NCBI GenBank assembly: GCA_963732405.1
Contig: CAVSZG010000001.1
Coordinates: 3,100,001 to 3,164,000 of the forward strand
Direction: 5' to 3'
DNA from: JAUIAI01 sp963732405
GTDB taxonomy: Bacteria > Pseudomonadota > Gammaproteobacteria > Burkholderiales > Burkholderiaceae_E
DNA length: 64,000 nucleotides
Shown: one piece after another, positions 52,961 to 60,855 of the stretch
Position numbering within the stretch: the stretch's first letter is position 1
How the letters are laid out: each line of letters starts with the position of its first letter
Program-made: the position numbers and the translations under genes
The notes under the pieces: generated by a model
The model's database searches: none
Told to the model about the DNA's origin: nothing
The model's input: only the letters and a program-made list of their open reading frames with translations

Positions 52961-55054
52961 ATGCTGACCAGCTTTCTCGTTCATGGATTCATCGGCGTTC
53001 TCGGTGCCATTTGCGTGTTGTGCCTGCACGCTGCATGGAGTTCGGTGGTTCAAATCAGGCCTGGACTCACCGCGGTTCAAGGGATTCAGGTCGCCATCCG
53101 GTTGCTGATGAATGCCGGAATCGCGCTGTTGGTAGTAGTCCTTGCCGTCTATCTGTTGTCAAAATTCACGTTCGCACTGGATGGATTCAGCCATCTCTTC
53201 AAAGTGATAAGCGATAACAAGGCATTGGACAATATTGCTTACGGAGCCGAACTGCAGCTTGCTGCAGCCCTGTTAGGTCTGGTGTTTGGTTTTACGCTGG
53301 CGCCAGTGTTTGCCGAAGCGTTTCGGCTCTCGAATCAGGTCGATGGCGTTGTCAGGCTGACGGCGATATTGGCCATCCCTGCCGGGGCCCTCGTCATTGC
53401 CGTCATGCTTCCACACTTCGATCAACTCTTTCAGAGTGCAAAGCAGCTCAAGATCGGGGGCGTGGAGGTTCTACTTGAAAAAGAGAGTGTCAAGCTCATC
53501 ACGAACCAGAACAGGCAGTTCACTGACGAAGCGCTGCGACGCGCTAGTGTGGGGAATGTCTTTCACAACTTCAAGAACCGATCATGGGTTGAAGGCATCG
53601 TACAGAGCGACCAGGAAATCTGCCAACTTTCCGCCGGAAACGAAGTGCTTGCCTGTGAACGGTACAAGCTGGGTGCATCGCTCTTTCAGAGCCTCTATGA
53701 ATTGCATCTGGCGCCAATGATGCAAGCCGTCGACAACTCGATCAAACTCGGCGATGACGCAGAACTCAGTCGATCATTGGTTCGGCCAACGATACGGTGG
53801 CTTCATTCAATGTTGGTTCTACCGAGTACGTTCGATGAGCCGGAATGGTTCCGGGCCAAAGATCTGCCCTTCGAAAATGCGAAGGCAATGTGCGAGACAG
53901 CCCATGCACAATTCGATCATAAGACTTACAAAGGGATGGATCAGAACGGGCGAGAGCTACCTCGACGAGATGACCTTGCGCGGTTCAGCATGTCCAATTG
54001 TGACTGGGCTGACCTCATCCGGTCGGCTAAATGGACAAACGAATCGATTCGAGATCTCCGTGAGTATGATCTTCCATACTACATCCTGGCCATGCTGCAG
54101 GAATTCACCGGAGATCACGTCAGCAGCCTCCGGACTCTCACCCTGTTGAAATCGAAGTTCAAGGCAAGTCTCTATGGCGCCTGGGGATTATACATGGCGT
54201 GGTCAGTCGAAGGACATGTACCGTGGAAGGCATACCAGGAAATTCGAGACATGGTGCGCATAAGCAATCGCTTCCTTTCTCGTGAACTCCAGAAAGAACT
54301 GGGACAGACTCAGCTGCCCAGATGCATGGCGAAGCTGTTCCAGTCGGATTCCCGCGCTGCTGACGATCAGGAGGAGAACACTGTTATTCATCCCACGTAC
54401 GCACGTGTCTTTCTGGGCAACGATCGCACACCCAACGCATACCGGCTCTTCAAGAATCTCGGAGTGGCCTATTCCAATCAGGCCTGGGCGTTTTCGCAGT
54501 ATGTTCTTGCTTCAGATTCAGGGGCAAGGGAGTCGCTTGATGCTCCCACCGTGAATGCGATTCTTGAGGATGCGCGTTGTGGTGTCGAGATCTTCTCTGT
54601 CTTGATCAGAAATGACAGCCAGGGTAGCGCGATCATTGAGATTTTCAAGCGTGAAGCGATCGCAAATCGGAGTGCCTTGCTTGGAATTCTGGAGTTGAAT
54701 TCAGAACGATCTGAATTCGACGGATTCAGGGCTCCGAAGTCGCTGTCATGCGCTTACGAATCGACGAATGCGCAGATCGGACATATCAATTCAGCGCTTA
54801 GAAGTAGCGTTGATTCCTGCAATTCTCGTGGCAGGGTTGACGGCCTTTCGAGGTGCACATCATTTCAGCAGAATTTGTCCAAGTTGAGCTATGAACTCGA
54901 GACAAATGAACGAACCCGGGCGACTTTGGTCAAGCTGTTTGATCAGCATGGTGCCAGACCATCATGCGCGCTCTCGGATCTGAAACATTTCGAACTTGGC
55001 ACCGAGGACATGTTTACGGACCAGTTTCGAGGTTGGAAGAAGCCGAGATTCTAG
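52961..55054 (+). CDS. Four-helix membrane protein with large C-terminal soluble domain, unknown family
   Basis: A 697-residue protein that I do not recognise. Four hydrophobic helices are clear at ~4-26 (LVHGFIGVLGAICVLCLHAA), ~47-67 (LLMNAGIALLVVVLAVYLLS), ~96-118 (LQLAAALLGLVFGFTLAPVF) and ~131-151 (LTAILAIPAGALVIAVMLPH). About 545 residues follow, helix-rich and Cys-containing, with no clear catalytic motif. The gene is far more AT-rich than the window (27 G/C in the 60 bases from 54661, against 45 of 60 from 46441), which suggests recent acquisition. Ribosome site GGGAGGAA. It is the first of four co-directional genes ending with two protease genes, so it may be their membrane effector, sensor or target. 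Confidence 0.75.
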   Translation: MLTSFLVHGFIGVLGAICVLCLHAAWSSVVQIRPGLTAVQGIQVAIRLLMNAGIALLVVVLAVYLLSKFTFALDGFSHLFKVISDNKALDNIAYGAELQLAAALLGLVFGFTLAPVFAEAFRLSNQVDGVVRLTAILAIPAGALVIAVMLPHFDQLFQSAKQLKIGGVEVLLEKESVKLITNQNRQFTDEALRRASVGNVFHNFKNRSWVEGIVQSDQEICQLSAGNEVLACERYKLGASLFQSLYELHLAPMMQAVDNSIKLGDDAELSRSLVRPTIRWLHSMLVLPSTFDEPEWFRAKDLPFENAKAMCETAHAQFDHKTYKGMDQNGRELPRRDDLARFSMSNCDWADLIRSAKWTNESIRDLREYDLPYYILAMLQEFTGDHVSSLRTLTLLKSKFKASLYGAWGLYMAWSVEGHVPWKAYQEIRDMVRISNRFLSRELQKELGQTQLPRCMAKLFQSDSRAADDQEENTVIHPTYARVFLGNDRTPNAYRLFKNLGVAYSNQAWAFSQYVLASDSGARESLDAPTVNAILEDARCGVEIFSVLIRNDSQGSAIIEIFKREAIANRSALLGILELNSERSEFDGFRAPKSLSCAYESTNAQIGHINSALRSSVDSCNSRGRVDGLSRCTSFQQNLSKLSYELETNERTRATLVKLFDQHGARPSCALSDLKHFELGTEDMFTDQFRGWKKPRF

Positions 55055-55116
55055 TGGTGATTGAAGACCGATAGTTTCGATCCCCGTCTCAAGCACTATT
55101 CACCGGAGAGAATGTC

Positions 55117-55206
55117 ATGAGAATCATCAATGAGATCGTATTTGTCGTGTTGATCGTTTTACCTGTCTTAGCCCAGGCTGGCGCGTCATCCACGTTCGTA
55201 CCCTAG
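55117..55206 (+). CDS. 29-residue hydrophobic peptide
   Basis: A GGAGAG site 6-8 bases before ATG 55117 opens 29 codons: MRIINEIVFVVLIVLPVLAQ then AGASSTFVP, stop TAG at 55206. It looks like a signal peptide with an ALA/AQA-like cleavage region, or a single-helix membrane peptide. It lies between the membrane protein and the papain-type protease with gaps of 62 and 23 bases. It could be a functional small peptide, such as a protease substrate or toxin, or the stub of a truncated secreted protein. Codon use is AT-rich like the gene before it. Confidence 0.45.
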   Translation: MRIINEIVFVVLIVLPVLAQAGASSTFVP

Positions 55207-55229
55207 ACAGGCGCGGGCAGGGGGCGCAC

Positions 55230-57167
55230 ATGACACGGGCCGCGGGATTCGAGGACGGAGTTGTTCCGGATCTGGTGGATCTGCGCGATATCGAGTATCG
55301 GTCGACCCTGCGCGGCCTGCCAGGTTCGCTGATTCCCAGGTATCTTGGGTTAGCCCAGGGAGACTCATTAAAGGTTCCGGTTAGACATCAGCGCGAAACG
55401 CCGCGATGCACGGGATTTGCTCTGGGGTCGTTGATCGACTATCTGCGCATCGTCGAACAAAGTGAACGAGGCACACTGTGCTCTCAATTCGTGCCGGTCA
55501 GCGCTGCCATGCTCTATCGTATGGGCTGGTTGATCAGCGCCGATCTCTCCGATCGCGAGCAGAACCGGCTGCTCAGTATCCGATCTGTCATCAAGGGCTT
55601 CTATCATAACGGAGTCTGCCTGACAGATGACTGGCGCGATGACGACGAATCTGGTTTTAACATCGATCGTGCCAAGGCCGCCAGACGGGTCACGCTTGGT
55701 GCCTACTTCCGCGTGCTGCCCTTCCTGTCCCATTACCATTCGGCGCTGGACGAGGTCGGTGCGATTCTGGTCTCGGCCTATACCCACTCCGGCTGGCGGA
55801 CCGAAGAAGTGCGTCGTCACGGCAGAATCGTGACGCCGGGCGCTGACCTGTTGCGCGCGAATGATCAACATGGAGCCCACGCTTTCGTCCTGGTTGGTTA
55901 TGATGCTGACGGTTTCTTCGTGCTCAACAGTTGGGGCGAACAGTGGGGCGGTAAGCTCATGCCTTCCGGTCAGTCGCTCAGGGGAGTTGCTCACTGGAGC
56001 TACAAGGACTGGGCCGATTCGATCATAGATGCCTGGGTCCTGCGACTGGCTGTGCCGACGCCGAAAGCATTTGAATTCACGCTCGGCCCGCAGGGGCGCA
56101 TGATCGATAATGCCTCAGCCTCCGTCAGTACGGGGTCCACGCCGCGACTGTTCACGTTGGGCCACTATGTGCATTTCGAACATGGCGGATATGTCGAGAC
56201 CGGCAGCTATCCCAGTTCGGAAGAGTCGCTTCGACAGACGCTCGATTACATCGGTTCCGATTTGGCGGTCGCCACCGAATCGGCCGGGCACGAAAAGATC
56301 TATGTCCGGGTAGTGGGCGATACGGCCGACGTTGATAGTTCCATGCGCCGGATTGCCGAGCAGCGGCGGTATCTTCGACCCAATGGCGTGTATCCGCTGA
56401 GCCTGCTGTGGCTGTCCCGGACCGCGTCAGCCTTCGCACTGGGCATCCGCGGTTGCATGGCTGAAGCCGTTCGTCGAATGCCGCAGGAGGGCGGTGACCG
56501 GGATCGCCTGATCGAGTTCATGGTGGCCGATCTCGGATGGCCGCTTTGGCAACAAAGCCAGCGCGATGCGCAGCTAGTGGCCGCGCACGGGGGGCCTCTT
56601 GATCTGATTTGCACTCGACTCAGGAAGAAGCTCGCCAACGGGCCGGGTGGTTGCGAACTGTTTCTTACTTTCGAGGGTGTGGGTGCGCTCGTGTTCGTCG
56701 CTTTGCTGCTTCGATTAAAGGCGAAATCGCCGCAATATCTCGACCATGTCAAGCGCATCACGCTCGCGCTGCCCATTGTCAGCGCAGCGGCGCTGACTGA
56801 GGCGCTCTGGGACGCTGACCCTGAGGGTGATATTCGTAACAAGATGCTGTTGCTGGTCCCCGATCGGGCCAGCTGCGCGGCGATGAGACTGCCTCCCTAT
56901 TCCAAGTCCTGGTTCGATCTGGTCGACAACAGCTTCCAGCCACGCAGTGCTTCGGCCGGAGATCGATATGAAATGCTGCCGATGGCGGGCCTGAAATGGG
57001 ATCCGGACGACATGCCTGAGCCCCTCAAGGGCATCCGTCTCTACTCACGACTCGTGCCCGTCGGAAGATCGAGCGATTCCGAGGACTGCATTCGCAATTT
57101 TTTTGTGAGTCAGGAAACGCTGGCTTCAATACTCAAGGACCAGGACCGACCCCCTGCGATCCGCTGA
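55230..57167 (+). CDS. Papain-family (C1) cysteine protease with long uncharacterised C-terminal region
   Basis: A 645-residue cytosolic protein. Residues ~12-265 are a papain-like domain: DLVDLRDIEYRST, the nucleophile Cys60 in VRHQRETPRCTGFALGSLID, His217 in DQHGAHAFVLVGYDADG and Asn233 in FFVLNSWGEQWGGK, a complete triad. There is no signal peptide or obvious propeptide. Residues ~300-645 are unassigned; they include YVHFEHGGYVETGSYPSSEE, a hydrophobic strand-helix CELFLTFEGVGALVFVALLL and NKMLLLVPDRASCAAM, a pattern that could be an alpha/beta-hydrolase-like fold without the nucleophile Ser. The caspase-fusion gene starts 13 bases after its stop, so the two proteases are very probably co-expressed. 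Confidence 0.82.
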   Translation: MTRAAGFEDGVVPDLVDLRDIEYRSTLRGLPGSLIPRYLGLAQGDSLKVPVRHQRETPRCTGFALGSLIDYLRIVEQSERGTLCSQFVPVSAAMLYRMGWLISADLSDREQNRLLSIRSVIKGFYHNGVCLTDDWRDDDESGFNIDRAKAARRVTLGAYFRVLPFLSHYHSALDEVGAILVSAYTHSGWRTEEVRRHGRIVTPGADLLRANDQHGAHAFVLVGYDADGFFVLNSWGEQWGGKLMPSGQSLRGVAHWSYKDWADSIIDAWVLRLAVPTPKAFEFTLGPQGRMIDNASASVSTGSTPRLFTLGHYVHFEHGGYVETGSYPSSEESLRQTLDYIGSDLAVATESAGHEKIYVRVVGDTADVDSSMRRIAEQRRYLRPNGVYPLSLLWLSRTASAFALGIRGCMAEAVRRMPQEGGDRDRLIEFMVADLGWPLWQQSQRDAQLVAAHGGPLDLICTRLRKKLANGPGGCELFLTFEGVGALVFVALLLRLKAKSPQYLDHVKRITLALPIVSAAALTEALWDADPEGDIRNKMLLLVPDRASCAAMRLPPYSKSWFDLVDNSFQPRSASAGDRYEMLPMAGLKWDPDDMPEPLKGIRLYSRLVPVGRSSDSEDCIRNFFVSQETLASILKDQDRPPAIR

Positions 57168-57180
57168 AAAAACGGAGTCC

Positions 57181-59076
57181 ATGATGGTGACAAAGAGCAA
57201 GACAAGCGCTGTATCGAAGGATCAAAATGGCGCGATGACCGGGAAAAAGGTCTTGGGCCCCAAAGTCGCAGCCCGCAAGATCACGTATCAAGAGCTGCTT
57301 CGAATGATCGCGGACCCGGCCATTACTGATAAGGATCTTTTACCGTATTTCACGATCGACTCGGTGGGAGAAGCGCCCTATTCGCCGCAGGTAAGAGTCA
57401 ATGAGGCTCTGGTCGAGAATATTCCGCCTGGTGTCGGGGCGCGCGGTGGATGGCTGGTATCACAGTTTAACCAATGGGCGCGGGCACGGCGTGAGCGTGC
57501 GTTTCACGACAAACTGGCCAATGGATACGCAGGCCCGATCCTGGTGTCCGAGGGCGACTCCTGGTTTCAATATCCATTGTTGCTTGATGATGTGATTGAC
57601 TGCTTGTCGGAAGAGTTCGCCGTTTTCAGCTTGGATGCTGCCGGTGACACGCTCGAGCAGATGATCGCTCAGGACGAGTACATGAATGCTATCGTGGGCG
57701 TGAAGGCTGACTGCTTCCTCATCAGTGGCGGCGGCAACGATCTGCTGGGCCATGGCAGACTCAAACACCTGTTGCGTGACTTTGATGAGAATCTTTCCCC
57801 TGTCGACCACATCGTGCCAGCGTACGACGATCTGGTCCGCGATGTCATTAGCAAATTTCACGCCATTTTCCGGCGGGTTCGGCAAGAAGCACCGGGAGTT
57901 CGAGTGCTCTGCCATACCTATGATGCACCGATACCGAATGTCGGTCAGTGGCTGGGTCAGCCCATGGCTGAGCGGGAGATCACCGATGGCGGGTACCAGC
58001 GAGACATTGCGGCGGAAATCATTCGCCGATTTTCGGTCTCGCTTCGTGAGCTGGCTCAGGCACATCCCCATGTCGGCATCGTTCCCACACTGGGATCGGT
58101 GAATGGTGCCTGGTATGACGAACTGCATCCGGATAATTCCGGCTTCAAAGCGGTTACTCAGCGATTTCGTTCTGCGATTTTGAGCGGCGGACGGTCAATC
58201 GCAAGAACGACGAAGGCGAAGCCGAAAATGTCAGCGGTCGGATATTCTTTGCACATCGGCATCAATGAAGTGGATCGCAAGGCTTACGAGGGCTGGCGAG
58301 GTGAATTGCAGGCCTGCGAGAATGATGCGACAGCCATGGCCGAGATCGCGGCAGATCTCAGATATAAGAAGACGACTGTTCTGCGAACCAAGGAGGCGAC
58401 CCGTGATCGCGTCATTGACGCGATCACGGGTGCCGCCGAGGCCATGCGACCGTCTGATATATTCTGGCTGAGTTATTCGGGCCATGGCAGCCAGGAGCCG
58501 GACTTCGACGGCGATGAGCGAGACAAGATCGACGAGACCTGGTGCCTGTACGATGGGATGATGCTGGACGATGAACTTTACGGCCTCTGGGCGAAATTCC
58601 CACCAAGGTCGCGCATTGTGGTCATCGCCGACTGCTGTCACAGCGGCAGTGTCGTCAGGGCGGGGCCTCCCGGAGCTATCCACCGTGAGCCCGCCTTGCT
58701 AACAGATCAGCCGCTGCTCCGAGTCAAGGCGATGCCGCCTCAAATCGCCGCCTCTCTTTTCCGCAAGCAACGTCGGGCCGGAGTAACACGCCGTCCCGAC
58801 GCGGGAGGCTTCGAGAAGAGCGCCGATCGACTGATCCAATGCTCAGTTCGCTTGATCTCGGGCTGTCAGGATGAACAGTTCTCCTATGACGGCCCGGTCC
58901 ATGGTGCGTTCACAGCGCGGTTTCTCACGGTTTGGGGTTCCGGGGGGTATCGAAAGCCATACACCGACTTCTACAAAGACATTCGCAAGGGCATGCCCGC
59001 TGAGCAACTCCCGGCGCATTTTAAGGTTGGCGCGTCGAGTGCAGCGTTCGACGCTCAGTCGCCGTTCGAGGTTTGA
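57181..59076 (+). CDS. SGNH hydrolase-caspase (peptidase C14) fusion protein
   Basis: A 631-residue protein with three parts. Residues ~30-85 form a compact N-terminal module (ARKITYQELLRMIADPAITD; LLPYFTIDSVG) that looks like an adaptor. Residues ~118-335 are an SGNH esterase/lipase domain with block I GDSWFQYP (Ser127), block III SGGGNDLLG and block V DELHPDN (His316). Residues ~352-630 are a caspase-like domain: YSLHIGINEVD, His435 in LSYSGHGSQEPDFDGDERDK and the Cys of VVIADCCHSGSVV (Cys486 by metacaspase precedent). An acidic DGDERDKIDET patch may bind calcium. No membrane segment is visible. Proximal caspase and SGNH domains suggest a regulated protease/esterase effector in a conflict system. 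Confidence 0.88.
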   Translation: MMVTKSKTSAVSKDQNGAMTGKKVLGPKVAARKITYQELLRMIADPAITDKDLLPYFTIDSVGEAPYSPQVRVNEALVENIPPGVGARGGWLVSQFNQWARARRERAFHDKLANGYAGPILVSEGDSWFQYPLLLDDVIDCLSEEFAVFSLDAAGDTLEQMIAQDEYMNAIVGVKADCFLISGGGNDLLGHGRLKHLLRDFDENLSPVDHIVPAYDDLVRDVISKFHAIFRRVRQEAPGVRVLCHTYDAPIPNVGQWLGQPMAEREITDGGYQRDIAAEIIRRFSVSLRELAQAHPHVGIVPTLGSVNGAWYDELHPDNSGFKAVTQRFRSAILSGGRSIARTTKAKPKMSAVGYSLHIGINEVDRKAYEGWRGELQACENDATAMAEIAADLRYKKTTVLRTKEATRDRVIDAITGAAEAMRPSDIFWLSYSGHGSQEPDFDGDERDKIDETWCLYDGMMLDDELYGLWAKFPPRSRIVVIADCCHSGSVVRAGPPGAIHREPALLTDQPLLRVKAMPPQIAASLFRKQRRAGVTRRPDAGGFEKSADRLIQCSVRLISGCQDEQFSYDGPVHGAFTARFLTVWGSGGYRKPYTDFYKDIRKGMPAEQLPAHFKVGASSAAFDAQSPFEV

Positions 59077-59279
59077 GCGGGTAACTACGCCTCGGTTATT
59101 TCTGGTCCTAGCCAATCTCTCTGAATCTGTGGCATGCTCGCGCCACGCCGTAGAGCCACCGAGGCGCCGTGCATCAGGCATGTTGATGCAATGGTTTGGC
59201 GGTGTCCGCATCATGCACAAGCGCGTCCAACCACCGGCTTGCCGGATCAAATGGGCGCTGCTCCAAACGAGAGACATCA

Positions 59280-60281
59280 ATGAGTCGACATACGCTGTTT
59301 CGCCCCATCGCGGCCGCGGCATTTGCCCTGGGCATGGCCAGCACCGCCCTGGCAGCCGACAAGGTCGTGATGAACGTGGGCTGGTCAACGCCCGCCGAGT
59401 CTTCGTATTCGGTTCTGGCCAAAAAGTTCAAGGAACTCGCCGAGCAATACAGTAACGGCTCGATTGAGGTGAAACTACGGTGCTGCAGCCAGATCGGCAC
59501 CGAGGACGACGCGTTTAAGGCCATGCAGCTCGGTACGGTCGATGCCTACTTCATCAGTCAGAACAATGTCTCGCCGCATTGGCCGCTCATGGATGTCTTC
59601 GTTCTGCCCTACATTTTTCAGAACGAATCGCACGTGAGCAAGGTCACCAATGGCCCGGTCGGCGAAACCATCAGCAAGCAGCTGCTGGCCGACACTGGCG
59701 TACATCTGCTGACCTTCGGCGCGCCCAGCTATCGTGACCTGTTCAATTCGCGTCTGCCGGTCAAGACCATGGATGATATGAAGGGGCTTAAGCTCAGAGT
59801 GCCCAAGAACAAGGTCATGATCGCGACCTTCAAGGCCTTCGGTGCCGAACCCGTGCCGCTCGCCTGGTCGGAAACCCCGACTGCGCTGCAGACCAAGACC
59901 ATCGATGGCGCTGACAATGGCACCTCGGTGATCAAGGACATGAAGTTCTACGAGTTTTCCAAGCACCTGGTGGTACTGGATCATTTCGCCGGTGTGGCAC
60001 CCTTGTTCGCCAGCGACCGGGTCATGAAAAAGCTCAATCCCGAGCAGGCCAAGGCGGTGCGCCGCGCCGCGCTCGAAGCGGGCGAATACCACACCCAGGT
60101 GCAGTCCAAGGAGACTACCGACGTCCGCCAATGGCTGGTTGAAAAAGGAGGCATGCAACTGACCCAGCCCGGTCGGGCGCCATTCATCGCAGCTGCCCAG
60201 ACCGTGCAACAACAGTTCGCCAAAGAAGGTGGCCCGAAATTCAAGGAGCTGGTCGAACTGATCCAGACGGCGGCCAAATAG
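59280..60281 (+). CDS. dctP: TRAP transporter substrate-binding protein (DctP family)
   Basis: A 333-residue periplasmic binding protein with signal AAAAFALGMASTALAADKVV. Mature motifs are NVGWSTPAESSYSVLAKKFK, AFKAMQLGTVDAYFISQNNV and the DctP signature GLKLRVPKNKVMIATFKAFG with the ligand-clamping Arg, then TKTIDGADNGTSVIKDMKFY. The ATG at 59280 has GAGAG upstream. It starts a TRAP operon (DctP, DctQ, DctM) with a D-aminoacylase-type gene at the end, so the ligand may be an N-acyl amino acid. It lies about 200 bases after the caspase gene and has its own promoter region, so it is not part of the protease operon. Confidence 0.9.
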   Translation: MSRHTLFRPIAAAAFALGMASTALAADKVVMNVGWSTPAESSYSVLAKKFKELAEQYSNGSIEVKLRCCSQIGTEDDAFKAMQLGTVDAYFISQNNVSPHWPLMDVFVLPYIFQNESHVSKVTNGPVGETISKQLLADTGVHLLTFGAPSYRDLFNSRLPVKTMDDMKGLKLRVPKNKVMIATFKAFGAEPVPLAWSETPTALQTKTIDGADNGTSVIKDMKFYEFSKHLVVLDHFAGVAPLFASDRVMKKLNPEQAKAVRRAALEAGEYHTQVQSKETTDVRQWLVEKGGMQLTQPGRAPFIAAAQTVQQQFAKEGGPKFKELVELIQTAAK

Positions 60282-60321
60282 CCGACACCTTCGCGCATTG
60301 ACCTCATTGCGTGATGACCCC

Positions 60322-60855
60322 ATGAATCGGGTGATCCGCTTTCTCGATGCGCACCTCGAGGAATTGATTGCCTGCGTTTGCATCAGCATGGTCGCCTGCT
60401 TTGTTTTCCTCCAGGTGATCATGCGCTACGGGTTCGGCAGCGCCCTGACCTGGACCGAGGAATTGTCCGGCTTTGCCATGGCCTGGGCGGTTTATATGGG
60501 CGCGGCCCTGGCCGTGCGCGAACGCTTCCATATCCGCATCATGGCGGGCGTCGTGGCCCTGCCGCGGCCGATCGCCATGCCGCTGGTCATTCTCGCGGAC
60601 CTGATCTGGCTCGCCTTCAATGTCTTCATGATCAAGGTCAGCATCGACTACCTGCAGGTGCTCTGGGGCCGTCCGTCCACCTCGCCGAGTCTGGACATCA
60701 ATATGTTCTGGCCCGAGACCATCGTACTGATCGGGCATGTGCTCATGACTTTGCGTCTGCTGCAGATCTACCTGCGCTGGTACGAATCGAATCGACGCGA
60801 GCTACCTGGCGTCTCTCACGAATACCAAAACGCCGGCGGAGCCGGGCTTGAGTGA
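60322..60855 (+). CDS. dctQ: TRAP transporter small membrane subunit (DctQ family)
   Basis: A 177-residue protein with four membrane helices: LIACVCISMVACFVFLQVIM, FAMAWAVYMGAALAV, PLVILADLIWLAFNVFMIKV and ETIVLIGHVLMTLRLLQIYL. The DctQ motif RYGFGSALTWTEELSGFAMA is present. The ATG at 60322 is preferred to an upstream non-ATG start. Its end overlaps the start of the large subunit gene by 8 bases, which supports coupled translation of the membrane complex. Confidence 0.88.
   Translation: MNRVIRFLDAHLEELIACVCISMVACFVFLQVIMRYGFGSALTWTEELSGFAMAWAVYMGAALAVRERFHIRIMAGVVALPRPIAMPLVILADLIWLAFNVFMIKVSIDYLQVLWGRPSTSPSLDINMFWPETIVLIGHVLMTLRLLQIYLRWYESNRRELPGVSHEYQNAGGAGLE

Noticed and set aside
52479..52962. 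Small open frames on both strands as genes of the protease operon
   Set aside because: They overlap one another, lack ribosome sites and show no protein-like pattern; kept only as a gene-free stretch.
52961..55054. The membrane protein as a bacterial gasdermin
   Set aside because: It has four N-terminal helices and is far longer than bacterial gasdermins, which lack such helices; no short C-terminal inhibitory peptide is seen.
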